DNA from: Streptomyces endocoffeicus
Lineage (GTDB): Bacteria > Actinomycetota > Actinomycetes > Streptomycetales > Streptomycetaceae
Reading direction: 5' to 3'
Assembly: GCF_016741935.1 (NCBI RefSeq)
Contig: NZ_JAERRG010000018.1
Location: 179,546 to 243,545, forward strand
DNA length: 64,000 bases
Part shown: positions 56,219 through 64,000 of the stretch, one piece after another
Position numbering within the stretch: the first letter of the stretch is position 1
Layout: each line of letters starts with the position of its first letter
Notes under the pieces: generated by a model
Database searches by the model: none
Told to the model about the DNA's origin: nothing
The model's input: the letters and a program-made list of their open reading frames with translations, nothing else
Position numbers and translations under genes: made by a program

Positions 56219-56917
56219 ATGAACGCCCTGATCCCCCGCCCACGTCTCGAGGTGGCCCCCGGCGCCGTCCATGTGCCGGGCTGGCTCAGCCTCGAGCGGC
56301 AGCGCGAGCTGGTCATCGCCTGCCGGGGCTGGGCCACCGGCCCGGTCCCGATCCGGCACACCAAGCTGCCGCGCGGGGGCGTCATGTCGGTGCGGACGGT
56401 GTGCATCGGCTGGCACTGGCAGCCCTATGCGTACACCCGAACCGCCGACGATGTGAACGGCGCGCGGGTCGCCGAATTCCCTTACTGGATGGTCGAGTTG
56501 GGCCGTCGTGCGCTGGCCGACGCATACGACGACGAGACGGCCAGTGAGGGCTACACCCCCGACACCGCACTCATCAACTTCTACGACGCCCAGGCGAAAC
56601 TCGGCATGCACCAGGACAAGGACGAGCGGTCATCCGCCCCGGTGGTCTCGCTCACCATCGGCGACAGCTGCGTTTTCCGCTTCGGCAACACCGAGACCCG
56701 GACCAGGCCCTACACCGACCTCGAACTCGCCTCCGGCGATCTGTTCGTCTTCGGCGGCCCCTCCCGCTACGCGTACCACGCCGTCCCCAAGATCCTGCCG
56801 GGAACCGGCGACCCGGCCACCGGACTGAAGTCCGGACGGCTGAACATCACCATGCGGGTCACCGGCCTGGCCGATCCGACACCGTCCCGCGATCACCCAG
56901 CGCCCGCGGGCCGCTGA
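56219..56917 (+). CDS. alkB: AlkB-like DNA repair dioxygenase
   Basis: The 232-residue protein follows AlkB closely: NFYDAQAKLGMHQDKDE supplies the His-x-Asp iron ligands, VVSLTIGDSCVFRFG is the next core strand, ASGDLFVFGGPSRYAYH carries the third His, and GRLNITMRVTG ends with the 2-oxoglutarate-binding Arg. It removes methyl groups from 1-methyladenine and 3-methylcytosine oxidatively. Last gene of the alkylation-repair operon; its final 25 bases overlap the convergent P450 gene. Confidence 0.92.
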   Translation: MNALIPRPRLEVAPGAVHVPGWLSLERQRELVIACRGWATGPVPIRHTKLPRGGVMSVRTVCIGWHWQPYAYTRTADDVNGARVAEFPYWMVELGRRALADAYDDETASEGYTPDTALINFYDAQAKLGMHQDKDERSSAPVVSLTIGDSCVFRFGNTETRTRPYTDLELASGDLFVFGGPSRYAYHAVPKILPGTGDPATGLKSGRLNITMRVTGLADPTPSRDHPAPAGR

Positions 56918-58095
56918 GCCTCGAACTCGACGGGGAGCGTGGTCAGCGAGCGGATGAACGGGTTCTTGCTGTGGCCGATCTCGGAGGCGGGAACGCCCAG
57001 CCGAAGGCCGGGGAAGCGCCGGACCAGGCTCTCCAGGGCGATCTGCCCCTCCACCCTGGCCAGCGGCGCACCGATGCAGTAGTGGATGCCGTGGCCGAAC
57101 TGGAGATGCGCGGCGGAGTCCCTCGTCAGGTCCAGCCGCTCGCCGTCGGTGAAGTGTGCCGGGTCGGAGTGTGCGGCGTCCATGTCCAGGAGCACCTGGT
57201 CGCCGGCGCGGATGGGTACGGAGCCGATCTCCACGTCCTCGTTGGCGAAACGCACGACGAGGATGCCCGGCCCGGCGTGCCGGAGCAGCTCCTCCAGGCC
57301 GCGCCCGGCCAGCTCGGGGTCCTTGCGCAGCAGCTCCATCTGGTCCGGCCGGGACAGCAGCGAGAAGACCGCGTTGCTGATGAAGCTGCCGGTCAGCTCG
57401 TATCCGGCGATCAGCATCATCCGGGCGGTGGCGACCACCTCGCGGTGGCTGAGCCGGTCGTCCTCGTGTGCGGACATCAGATCGCTGATCAGGTCGTCCT
57501 CCGGGGCCTTCCGCCGGGCCTCGGCGAGGTCCTCCATGTACGCCCACAGCTTGGCGGAGGCGTCCTGGGAACGCGCGGCGGTGTCCGGGTCCAGCGGGGG
57601 CGTGAGCATCAGGTCGGCCCACTGGTGGAATTCGGTGCGGTCGGCGATGGGCACACCGAGGAGTTCACAGATCACCTGCATGGGCAGCGGGATGGCCAGC
57701 GCGGTGACGAGATCGGCCCGGCCGTCGACGGCGATCCGGTCCAGCAGTGTGTCGGTGATCTCCTGCACCCGCGGCCGCAGACCCTCCACCCTGCGGGTCG
57801 TGAACGCCTTGGCGAGCAGCCTGCGCAGCCGGGTGTGCTGGGGCGGATTGGTGCCGGGCAGCGTGTCCTCGAACAGCCCGCTCACCGGAGTGGTCTGGCC
57901 CTGGGAGGCGGCGTAGGCGGCGGCCGGGCTCATGCCGGGGTGTCCGAGACAGTCCCGGGCGTCTTCGTAGCGGGAGACGAGCCACGCCGTGGTGCCGTTC
58001 ATCGTGATCTGCCGCGGGGGGCCGTGTTTGCGCAGCTCCTCGGCGACGGTCTGCGGGTCGAGGATGCGAAGTTCTTCTTCGGGGGTGTCAGCCAT
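56893..58095 (-). CDS. Cytochrome P450, ansamycin tailoring candidate
   Basis: The 400-residue soluble P450 has the heme-thiolate signature FGHGIHYCIGAPLAR with Cys340 and the ExxR pair in EELLRHAG. The I-helix reads AGYELTGS at 230-237, so the residue after the acidic one is Leu rather than the usual Thr; Thr235 follows one place later. Soluble actinomycete P450s take electrons from ferredoxins and hydroxylate or epoxidise natural products. It is the most distal gene in a reverse-strand run after PKS, amide synthase and monooxygenase, which supports a macrolactam tailoring role. Confidence 0.88.
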   Translation of the reverse strand: MADTPEEELRILDPQTVAEELRKHGPPRQITMNGTTAWLVSRYEDARDCLGHPGMSPAAAYAASQGQTTPVSGLFEDTLPGTNPPQHTRLRRLLAKAFTTRRVEGLRPRVQEITDTLLDRIAVDGRADLVTALAIPLPMQVICELLGVPIADRTEFHQWADLMLTPPLDPDTAARSQDASAKLWAYMEDLAEARRKAPEDDLISDLMSAHEDDRLSHREVVATARMMLIAGYELTGSFISNAVFSLLSRPDQMELLRKDPELAGRGLEELLRHAGPGILVVRFANEDVEIGSVPIRAGDQVLLDMDAAHSDPAHFTDGERLDLTRDSAAHLQFGHGIHYCIGAPLARVEGQIALESLVRRFPGLRLGVPASEIGHSKNPFIRSLTTLPVEFEAQRPAGAG

Positions 58096-58170
58096 GGCGG
58101 TACCACGTTCTCCTTCTGCTTCGGTGATGGCGATGCGAATGCTGTGTCGGCTCCGGTGTCAGCTGTGGTG

Positions 58171-59397
58171 TCAGCTCTGGCTCCGGGCGGGGATGATGTA
58201 GTCGGGGTCGGCCGTCCGTGGCGGCTCGCGCCGGGCCATGGCGGCGTCGATGGCGGGCCGGAGCCGGGCCGCCTTCAGCCGTTCGGCGGTCTCGTCGCGC
58301 TCCTTGAACTCCGGCATCACCTCGTTGGCGAAGAGCTCCAGCGATGCGCAGATGTGCTCGTGCCGGGTGCCGCCGCCCTGGACGAGGAAGATCGCCTGGT
58401 CCAGTCCGGCCTCCTCGTGCAGTCGCAGGAAGTCGCGTATCTGGCGCGGAGTGCCCACCGCGCCCCGGGCCGGGTTGCCCAGTGGCATACCGGGCTTGCC
58501 GAAGGCGGAGCGGCCCATACCGTGCTTGTCGCGGTCGCGCTGGAACTCCTCCCACAGCCGGGTGCGGCCCGGTGCGGCGGTGCCGAAGCCCGCGTAGAAG
58601 CCGAGGCCGAAGTTGAAGAACTGGACGCCGTCGACGGCGCGTTCCACCGCCGTGGTCTCGTCCTCGTGGCAGAACATCGGAATGGTCGCGGCGATTTGGG
58701 CATTGACCGCGAACCCGGCGGGCACGCAGTCCGCGGACTCGATGCCCGAGTAGTAGGCATCGACCCACTTCTTGGTCTCCGCGGGTCCGAAGAAGGAGAA
58801 GTTCAGCGCTCCGAGGCCCTTGGTGGCCGCGATGCGGATCGCGTCCCGGTTTCCGCAGGCCATCCACATCGGCGGATGTGGTTTCTGCCGCGGCTTGGGC
58901 AGCACATTGCGGATGGGAGCGGACACATACTTGCCCTCGCACCCGGCGAAGGGCTCCTCGACGAACATACGGGCGACGGCGTCCACCGCCTCCGCCCACT
59001 GGTCCCGTTTGACGGAGCGCTCCACGCCGAATCCGCCCAGCTCGGTGGGGGTGGTGGACTCGCCCGTGCCGAAGTCCACACGCCCGTCGGAGAGCAGATC
59101 CAGCGTGGCGATCCGCTCGGCCACCCGTGCCGTCGGATTGAATCCCGGGGGCATCAGAGCCACCGCGTGACCGATGCGGATGCGGCTGGTGCGCTGGCTG
59201 ACCGCCCCGAGGAACACCTCCGGCGCGGACATGTGCGAGTACTCCTCCAGGAAGTGGTGCTCAGGGCACCACACATGGTCGAAGCCGAGCCGGTCGGCCA
59301 GCTCGATCTCTTCCAACATGTCGTGGAACAGGTGGTGTTCGGAGTCCTGGGTCCAGGGGCGGGGCAGCTGGGCCCCGTACAGCAAGCCGAATTTCAT
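58171..59397 (-). CDS. Luciferase-like monooxygenase (LLM), ansamycin tailoring candidate
   Basis: The 408-residue flavin-dependent oxygenase shows the bacterial luciferase-like barrel: EIELADRLGFDHVWCPEHHF near the N-terminus, ERIATLDLLSDGRVDFGTG, and MWMACGNRDAIRIAATKG for FMN binding. Monooxygenases of this type recur in naphthalenic ansamycin clusters, where Baeyer-Villiger-type oxidation of the polyketide chain has been attributed to them. The link here is by neighbourhood. It lies between the amide synthase gene and the P450 gene on the same strand. Confidence 0.85.
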   Translation of the reverse strand: MKFGLLYGAQLPRPWTQDSEHHLFHDMLEEIELADRLGFDHVWCPEHHFLEEYSHMSAPEVFLGAVSQRTSRIRIGHAVALMPPGFNPTARVAERIATLDLLSDGRVDFGTGESTTPTELGGFGVERSVKRDQWAEAVDAVARMFVEEPFAGCEGKYVSAPIRNVLPKPRQKPHPPMWMACGNRDAIRIAATKGLGALNFSFFGPAETKKWVDAYYSGIESADCVPAGFAVNAQIAATIPMFCHEDETTAVERAVDGVQFFNFGLGFYAGFGTAAPGRTRLWEEFQRDRDKHGMGRSAFGKPGMPLGNPARGAVGTPRQIRDFLRLHEEAGLDQAIFLVQGGGTRHEHICASLELFANEVMPEFKERDETAERLKAARLRPAIDAAMARREPPRTADPDYIIPARSQS

Positions 59398-59523
59398 GGC
59401 GCATCATCACTCTCATCTGCTGGTCGTCGGCGGCGGGCTGGGTCGGGACCACTGGCTGGGACGGGACCGCCGGCTGGGACGGGCCGGGACGGGGATGGCG
59501 GCACCCGGGCGGCACCGGTTCGG

Positions 59524-60279
59524 TCAGTCGCGACCGTCCCAGTACGTGTCGAGCACCTGGGCGCGCTGTTCCGGATCGACGAGGAGGGTGACCTTCTCAT
59601 GGCCGTCCGCCACGATCGTGAACATGTTGTTGGTGAGGAAGACCTGCCCTTTGTCGATGGCGCGCCTGCGCCGGCGCATCGCCGCCAGGATGGCTGGGCC
59701 ATTGCCCTCGCCGACACCGGCCCAGGCTTCATAGGCCCTGGGCTCGGTGGTGAAGCGGTAGGTGGTGCGCCAGTCGTGGTCCAGGGTCTTGGCCTGCAGC
59801 ACGAGATAGCCGTCCCGCCGGATCAGCCGGAACGCACAGCCGTACTGCCACTGCACCTCCTCGGACAGGCGCAGCGGCTCGGTGAAGCACAGACCGGCGT
59901 GTCCTACGTCGGCCAGCCACTCCTGCCCCTCGATACGGACGAGCATCAGCATGTGCTCGGGGTCGGGGGCGAAGATGTCACCGGGCAGATACGTGCCTCC
60001 GCTGATGACGTCCAGGTCATAGCCCAGGTCGCGGAGCAACCGGGCGAACAGGGTGTTCAGCTCCAGACACATGCCACCGTCGCCGGTCGGCACGATGGCC
60101 GCGAAGGCCTTGTCGATATCGATGTCGGCCATGTTCTCCGCGCTGAGGCGGTGGGTGTGGTTGGTGTCGTAGGGGACCGTCATCAGATGGCTGCGGTGCA
60201 ATTGCCGCAGGTTCGGCAGGGTGGGGGCAGGTGGCTGGGAGAACCCCAGATGCGCCAGGTACGTGTCCGTGCTGAACAT
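59524..60279 (-). CDS. Amide synthase of the arylamine N-acetyltransferase family (RifF/GdmF-like)
   Basis: The 251-residue enzyme carries the NAT triad: Cys71 in GGMCLELN, His109 in PEHMLMLV and Asp124 in WLADVGHAG. In ansamycin clusters the NAT homologue directly after the last PKS gene releases the chain by forming the amide between the AHBA nitrogen and the terminal thioester, closing the macrolactam. The PKS gene ends 65 bases upstream and shows no thioesterase, exactly as expected. This gene and the AHBA synthase are the strongest evidence for an ansamycin cluster. Confidence 0.92.
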   Translation of the reverse strand: MFSTDTYLAHLGFSQPPAPTLPNLRQLHRSHLMTVPYDTNHTHRLSAENMADIDIDKAFAAIVPTGDGGMCLELNTLFARLLRDLGYDLDVISGGTYLPGDIFAPDPEHMLMLVRIEGQEWLADVGHAGLCFTEPLRLSEEVQWQYGCAFRLIRRDGYLVLQAKTLDHDWRTTYRFTTEPRAYEAWAGVGEGNGPAILAAMRRRRRAIDKGQVFLTNNMFTIVADGHEKVTLLVDPEQRAQVLDTYWDGRD

Positions 60280-60344
60280 GTGCGATCCCTTTCTTGCCGC
60301 TTCGGTCGGTGCCGGTCCGGCTGAACCGGGTGTGCTGGACGGAG

Positions 60345-63300
60345 TCACTCCCGGGCGGCTCCGGGGGCCGGGGCGGCCTCGGCGGCCGGGGCCTCGGTCT
60401 CGGTCCCGGGGGCCAGGGCGGCCTCGGGAGCCGGGGCGGATCCGGGCGGAGCGTCCGCGTCCGCCTTCTCCAGCTCGTCCCGCAGTTGCCAGGCCAGCAT
60501 CCGGAGGGTCGGGTGGTCGAAGACAAAGCTGGGAGGCAGCCGCAGCGCGGTGCGCTTGGCCAGGCGATCGCGTAGTTCCACCGCCATCAGTGAGTCCAGA
60601 CCGATCTCGGTGAACAGAACGTCGGGGTCGAGGGTGGCGGCCGCCGAGTGTCCCAGAACCCGGGCGGCCTCCTGCTGCACCATGTCCAGCAGAATCCGCT
60701 CCCGCTCCTCGGGGGTCGCCCCGGCCAGCCGACCGGTCACCAGGTCCTGATCGGCCATGGCCCGAGGGGCAGCGGTTCGGCGAGCCGCCGGGGCCAGCCG
60801 GTGCAGCAGCGGGTGGACCACCCCGCCGGTGGCTTGGGTGCGGAGCGCGCCGAGGTCCAGCTTGAGGGGGAGGACCGTGGGTTCGCCCGTACGCAGCGCG
60901 GTGTCGAAGAGTTCCATGCCCTCGGCCGGGGACAAGGGGGCGACACCGCCGCGTGTCATACGGCGCTGGTCGGCATCGCCGAGGCGGCCGGTCATCCCCG
61001 TTCCGGCGGCCTGCTGCCACATGCCCCAGGCCAGGGACACGGCGGGCAGCCCCTGGGCCCGGCGCTGATGGGCCAGCGCATCCAGATAGGCGTTGGCGGC
61101 CGCGTAGTTGCCCTGTCCCGCGTTGCCCAGGGTGCCGGCGGCGGAGGAGAACAGGACGAAGGCGGAGAGGTCCAGGTCCCGGGTCAGCTCATGCAGATGG
61201 AGCGCTCCGTCCACCTTCGGCCGGAACACCGCGTCCATACGCTCCGGGGTCAACGCGGTCAGCACGCCGTCATCCAGAACACCGGCCGTATGCACCACCG
61301 CCGACAACGGAACATCGTCTGGGACAGCGTCCAGCAGCCCGGCCACCTCGCCCCGGTCGGCCACATCGCATGCCACGATCCGTATCCGCGCCCCTGCCTC
61401 GGCCAACTCCGCCTCCAACTCGGCGGCACCGGGCGCCCCAGGCCCGCTCCGACTGGCCAACACCAGACTCCGCACCCCATGCACGGTCACCAGATGCCGC
61501 GCCACCACCCCGCCCAGCGCCCCCGTACCACCCGTCACCAACACCGTCCCGCCGGAACCCAAACCACCCGGACTGGCTTGGGGCACATCCACGACACGGG
61601 TGAGGTGCCGGGCGAAGCAGGTGGTGTCACGCAGGGCCAGTTGGCGCTGGTCACCGGCGAGCAGCGCAGGTAGCAACGCGGTGGGTATCGTCGCCTCTTC
61701 GATGTCGAGGAGGAGAATCCGCCCTGGGTTCTCCGCTTGTGCGGATCCCACCAGCCCCCATACGGCAGCCGATGCCGGCTCGACCGGATCGGCCTCCCGG
61801 ACAGCGACGGCACCCCGCGTCACCACGACCAGTCGGCTGGACGCCAACGAGGGCTCGGCCAGCCACGCCTGTACGACCCGGAGCACCCGCCCGGTCAGCT
61901 CCCGAACATCGGCTGTGCCGCCGCCGAGGTCCAGCAGAAGCACGTCCGGTGGGGAAGTGTCCGGCGTCGTGGCCAGGCGGTGTACGTCCTCGGCGTCGGC
62001 CAGCGATACGGGCTCCACGGTCGTAGCGTCCGGCCGAACCGACAGCTCTTCCCATGCGACGCGGAACATCCGGTCCGCCGTCGCCGCCGTGCCGAGCTGC
62101 TCGGCGCTGACCGGACGGGACACCACCGAGCCCACCGAAGCCACGGGGGCGCCGCTCTCATCGGCCAGTTCCAGGGACATCGTGTTCGGGCCGGACGGTG
62201 TCACGCGTACCCGCAGCGCTGAGGCCCCGGAGGCACGCAGCACCACCTCGCGATAGGCGAACGGCAGCACGAGCTCCGCATCGGCTTCGTCTTCGTCGCG
62301 GTCGTGGAAGGCGACGGTGTGCATGGCCGCGTCGAGGAGCGCCGGGTGGAGCCCGAACCCCGCCGCCTGAACCCGATGTTCCTCCGGCAGAGCCACCTCC
62401 GCGTACACCGCACCATCCAGCCGCCAGGCCGCCCGCACCCCCTGGAACACCGGCCCGTACCGATAGCCGACCTGTTCCAGACCGTCGTACAGGCCCTCCA
62501 CGTCCCCCGGATCCACCGCCACCGCACCCTCCGGAGGCCACACCGACAGCCCTGTGCCGGGAGCGGAGATCTCATCCGCAGGGCACAACGTCCCTGTGGC
62601 GTGCCGCACCCACGCAGCACCCAGACCAGCATCTTCCGCCCGCGAATACACCCGCACGCCGCGCCGACCGCCCTCATCGGCCTCCGCCACACTCACCCGC
62701 ATCCGCACCGCCCCGCCCTCCGCCAACACCAGCGGAGCCTCCATCACCAACTCCTCCACGCCACCGCACCCCACCTCATCACCGGCCCGCATTACCAACT
62801 CCACAAACGCCGCCCCCGGCAACAACACCGCACCCGCAGCCACATGATCAGCCAGCCACGGATGCGTACGCAGCGACAGTCGCGAGGCGAACAACACCTC
62901 ACCCGACCCCGGCACCTCCGTCACCGCACCCAACAACGGATGCTCCACGCCCGCCAGCCCGGCAGACGCCACATCACCGGCTCCACTCCCGTCCCCCACC
63001 AACCAGTAGTGCTCCCGCTGGAACGCATACGTCGGCAGATCCGAGATATGGGCGGGCAGCACCGTGTTGCCGAACAGGGCACCGAAATCGAGTCGTACGC
63101 CTGCCACATGCAGTTGAGCGACGGCGGACATCAGCGCCCGGGGCTCGTCGCCCTCCCGCCGCAACGACGGCACCACCACGGACCCTTCGGCCGACTCCTC
63201 CGGCAGACAGTCCCCGACCATCGCGGACAGCACCGCGTCCGGCGCCAACTCCAGGTACGTGCTGACGCCATAGTCGGCAAGCGCCCGCACACCATCCGCG

Positions 63301-64000
63301 AACCGCACCGCCGAACGCACATGCTCCACCCAGTACTCGGGGGAACACACCGTCTCCGTGTCCGCTAGTTGCCCGGTCACATTGGACACCAGAGGGACCA
63401 CCGGGGCAGCGAACGACACGTCGGCGATCGCTTCGCGGAACTCCTGCAGCATCGGTTCCATACGGGCGGAGTGGAACGCGTGCGAGACCGCCAGACGCCT
63501 TGTCCGGCACCCCTGCTCCGACAACTCCTGCGCCACCCGCAGCACCGCCTCCTCATCACCGGAGAGCACCACCGCCACAGGACCATTCACCGCCGCGACA
63601 TCCACCCCCGACACCAGCAACGGACGCACCCGCTCCTCACCCGCGCCCACCGCCACCATCGCGCCGCCTTCCGGCAACGCCTCCATCAACCGACCCCGCG
63701 CCGCCACCAGTACGGCCGCGTCTTCCAGCGTCAACACGCCCGCCACATGCGCCGCCGTCACCTCACCCACCGAATGCCCACCGACGACATCCGGCGCCAC
63801 GCCCCAGGACTCCACCAGCCGGAACAACGCGGTCTCGAACGCGAACAGCGCGGCCTGAGCGAACACCGTCCGCTCCAGCAGCTCCCCCTCCCCGAACACC
63901 ACCTCCCGCACCGAACCCGACACACCACCCGCACCCAACTCCCGATCCAACGCCTCACACACCGCATCAAAGGCATCCCGAAACACCGGGAACACCTCAC
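60345..64000 (-). CDS. Modular type I PKS, terminal module (AT-DH-KR-ACP), 5' end beyond window
   Basis: About 1217 residues of the C-terminal end are visible. The AT begins mid-domain with GHSVG (nucleophile Ser) and HAFH, the pair indicating malonyl-CoA. The DH has HVAAGAVLLP (HxxxGxxxxP) and LHPALLDAAMH with the catalytic Asp. The KR has GGTGALGG, the B-type LDD motif in HTAGVLDDG, and FSSAAG with its Tyr in GQGNYAAANAY. The ACP has EIGLDSLMAVEL with the phosphopantetheine Ser. There is no ER and no thioesterase; an amide synthase gene follows. It is the final extension module of an ansamycin-type assembly line. Confidence 0.94.
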   Translation of the reverse strand, partial: EVFPVFRDAFDAVCEALDRELGAGGVSGSVREVVFGEGELLERTVFAQAALFAFETALFRLVESWGVAPDVVGGHSVGEVTAAHVAGVLTLEDAAVLVAARGRLMEALPEGGAMVAVGAGEERVRPLLVSGVDVAAVNGPVAVVLSGDEEAVLRVAQELSEQGCRTRRLAVSHAFHSARMEPMLQEFREAIADVSFAAPVVPLVSNVTGQLADTETVCSPEYWVEHVRSAVRFADGVRALADYGVSTYLELAPDAVLSAMVGDCLPEESAEGSVVVPSLRREGDEPRALMSAVAQLHVAGVRLDFGALFGNTVLPAHISDLPTYAFQREHYWLVGDGSGAGDVASAGLAGVEHPLLGAVTEVPGSGEVLFASRLSLRTHPWLADHVAAGAVLLPGAAFVELVMRAGDEVGCGGVEELVMEAPLVLAEGGAVRMRVSVAEADEGGRRGVRVYSRAEDAGLGAAWVRHATGTLCPADEISAPGTGLSVWPPEGAVAVDPGDVEGLYDGLEQVGYRYGPVFQGVRAAWRLDGAVYAEVALPEEHRVQAAGFGLHPALLDAAMHTVAFHDRDEDEADAELVLPFAYREVVLRASGASALRVRVTPSGPNTMSLELADESGAPVASVGSVVSRPVSAEQLGTAATADRMFRVAWEELSVRPDATTVEPVSLADAEDVHRLATTPDTSPPDVLLLDLGGGTADVRELTGRVLRVVQAWLAEPSLASSRLVVVTRGAVAVREADPVEPASAAVWGLVGSAQAENPGRILLLDIEEATIPTALLPALLAGDQRQLALRDTTCFARHLTRVVDVPQASPGGLGSGGTVLVTGGTGALGGVVARHLVTVHGVRSLVLASRSGPGAPGAAELEAELAEAGARIRIVACDVADRGEVAGLLDAVPDDVPLSAVVHTAGVLDDGVLTALTPERMDAVFRPKVDGALHLHELTRDLDLSAFVLFSSAAGTLGNAGQGNYAAANAYLDALAHQRRAQGLPAVSLAWGMWQQAAGTGMTGRLGDADQRRMTRGGVAPLSPAEGMELFDTALRTGEPTVLPLKLDLGALRTQATGGVVHPLLHRLAPAARRTAAPRAMADQDLVTGRLAGATPEERERILLDMVQQEAARVLGHSAAATLDPDVLFTEIGLDSLMAVELRDRLAKRTALRLPPSFVFDHPTLRMLAWQLRDELEKADADAPPGSAPAPEAALAPGTETEAPAAEAAPAPGAARE

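Overview
The window is very GC-rich actinomycete DNA. Genes are tightly packed, with many 4-base ATGA stop/start overlaps and frequent GTG starts. The gene families are typical of Streptomyces: LAL regulators, a RsbU-like sensor phosphatase, PadR/HAAS, secreted S1 proteases, modular PKS and CHAT proteins. I therefore read it as a Streptomyces chromosome segment, from sequence character and family content only. No tRNA, rRNA, CRISPR array, insertion sequence, integrase or attachment site was recognised.

Layout. Positions 1-12.2 kb hold mixed metabolic and regulatory genes: TetR tail, tautomerase, small membrane protein, lipoate ligase, TetR, enoyl-CoA hydratase, hotdog thioesterase, CapA-like protein, PPOX/F420 protein, soluble histidine kinase, a large LAL-type LuxR regulator, and an MBL hydrolase overlapping a carboxylesterase. 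A MHYT sensor and a small conserved protein follow (12.4-13.8 kb).

Positions 14.0-33.1 kb look like a conflict or signalling island. A forward operon encodes a TPR/CHAT caspase-like protein, an MbcA/ParS-like antitoxin and a RES-domain toxin. Facing it is a four-gene reverse operon: Ser/Thr kinase, coiled-coil protein, ClpB-like AAA+ ATPase and FHA zinc-ribbon protein. Next come a wHTH-macro-domain protein, a radical SAM enzyme, and a forward operon of an unknown protein, a vWA lipoprotein, a four-TM coiled-coil protein and a membrane-anchored isochorismatase-fold protein with altered catalytic residues. RES toxins of the MbcT type split NAD+ with phosphate into nicotinamide and ADP-ribose-1''-phosphate. 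Macro and nicotinamidase folds are natural readers of those two products, so the island may be an NAD-centred, protease- and phosphorylation-controlled immune system. This is the best candidate for an undescribed system.

Positions 33.2-38.9 kb hold a 3-amino-5-hydroxybenzoate (AHBA) sub-cluster: MerR regulator, ROK kinase (RifN-like) and AroQ-type dehydratase (RifJ-like) on the reverse strand, and AHBA synthase, oxidoreductase and HAD phosphatase (RifK/L/M-like) on the forward strand. The AHBA starter is used by ansamycin PKSs. At the right end (56.9-64 kb, reverse strand) are the last part of a modular PKS, a RifF/GdmF-like amide synthase, a luciferase-like monooxygenase and a P450: the chain-release and tailoring end of an ansamycin cluster. 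RifG- and RifH-like genes are not in the window.

The roughly 18 kb between the two ansamycin parts carries apparently unrelated genes: a DJ-1 family protein, a small membrane protein paralogous to one at 0.8 kb, PadR/HAAS, an ECF sigma factor with Met/His-rich and PepSY membrane proteins, a thioredoxin-reductase-like flavoprotein, an S1 protease, a sensor protein with a degenerate PP2C domain, a large membrane NTPase, and an alkylation-repair operon (Ogt, 2OG oxygenase, AlkB). Short GC-rich tandem repeats recur across the window, inside genes, across stop codons and between genes.
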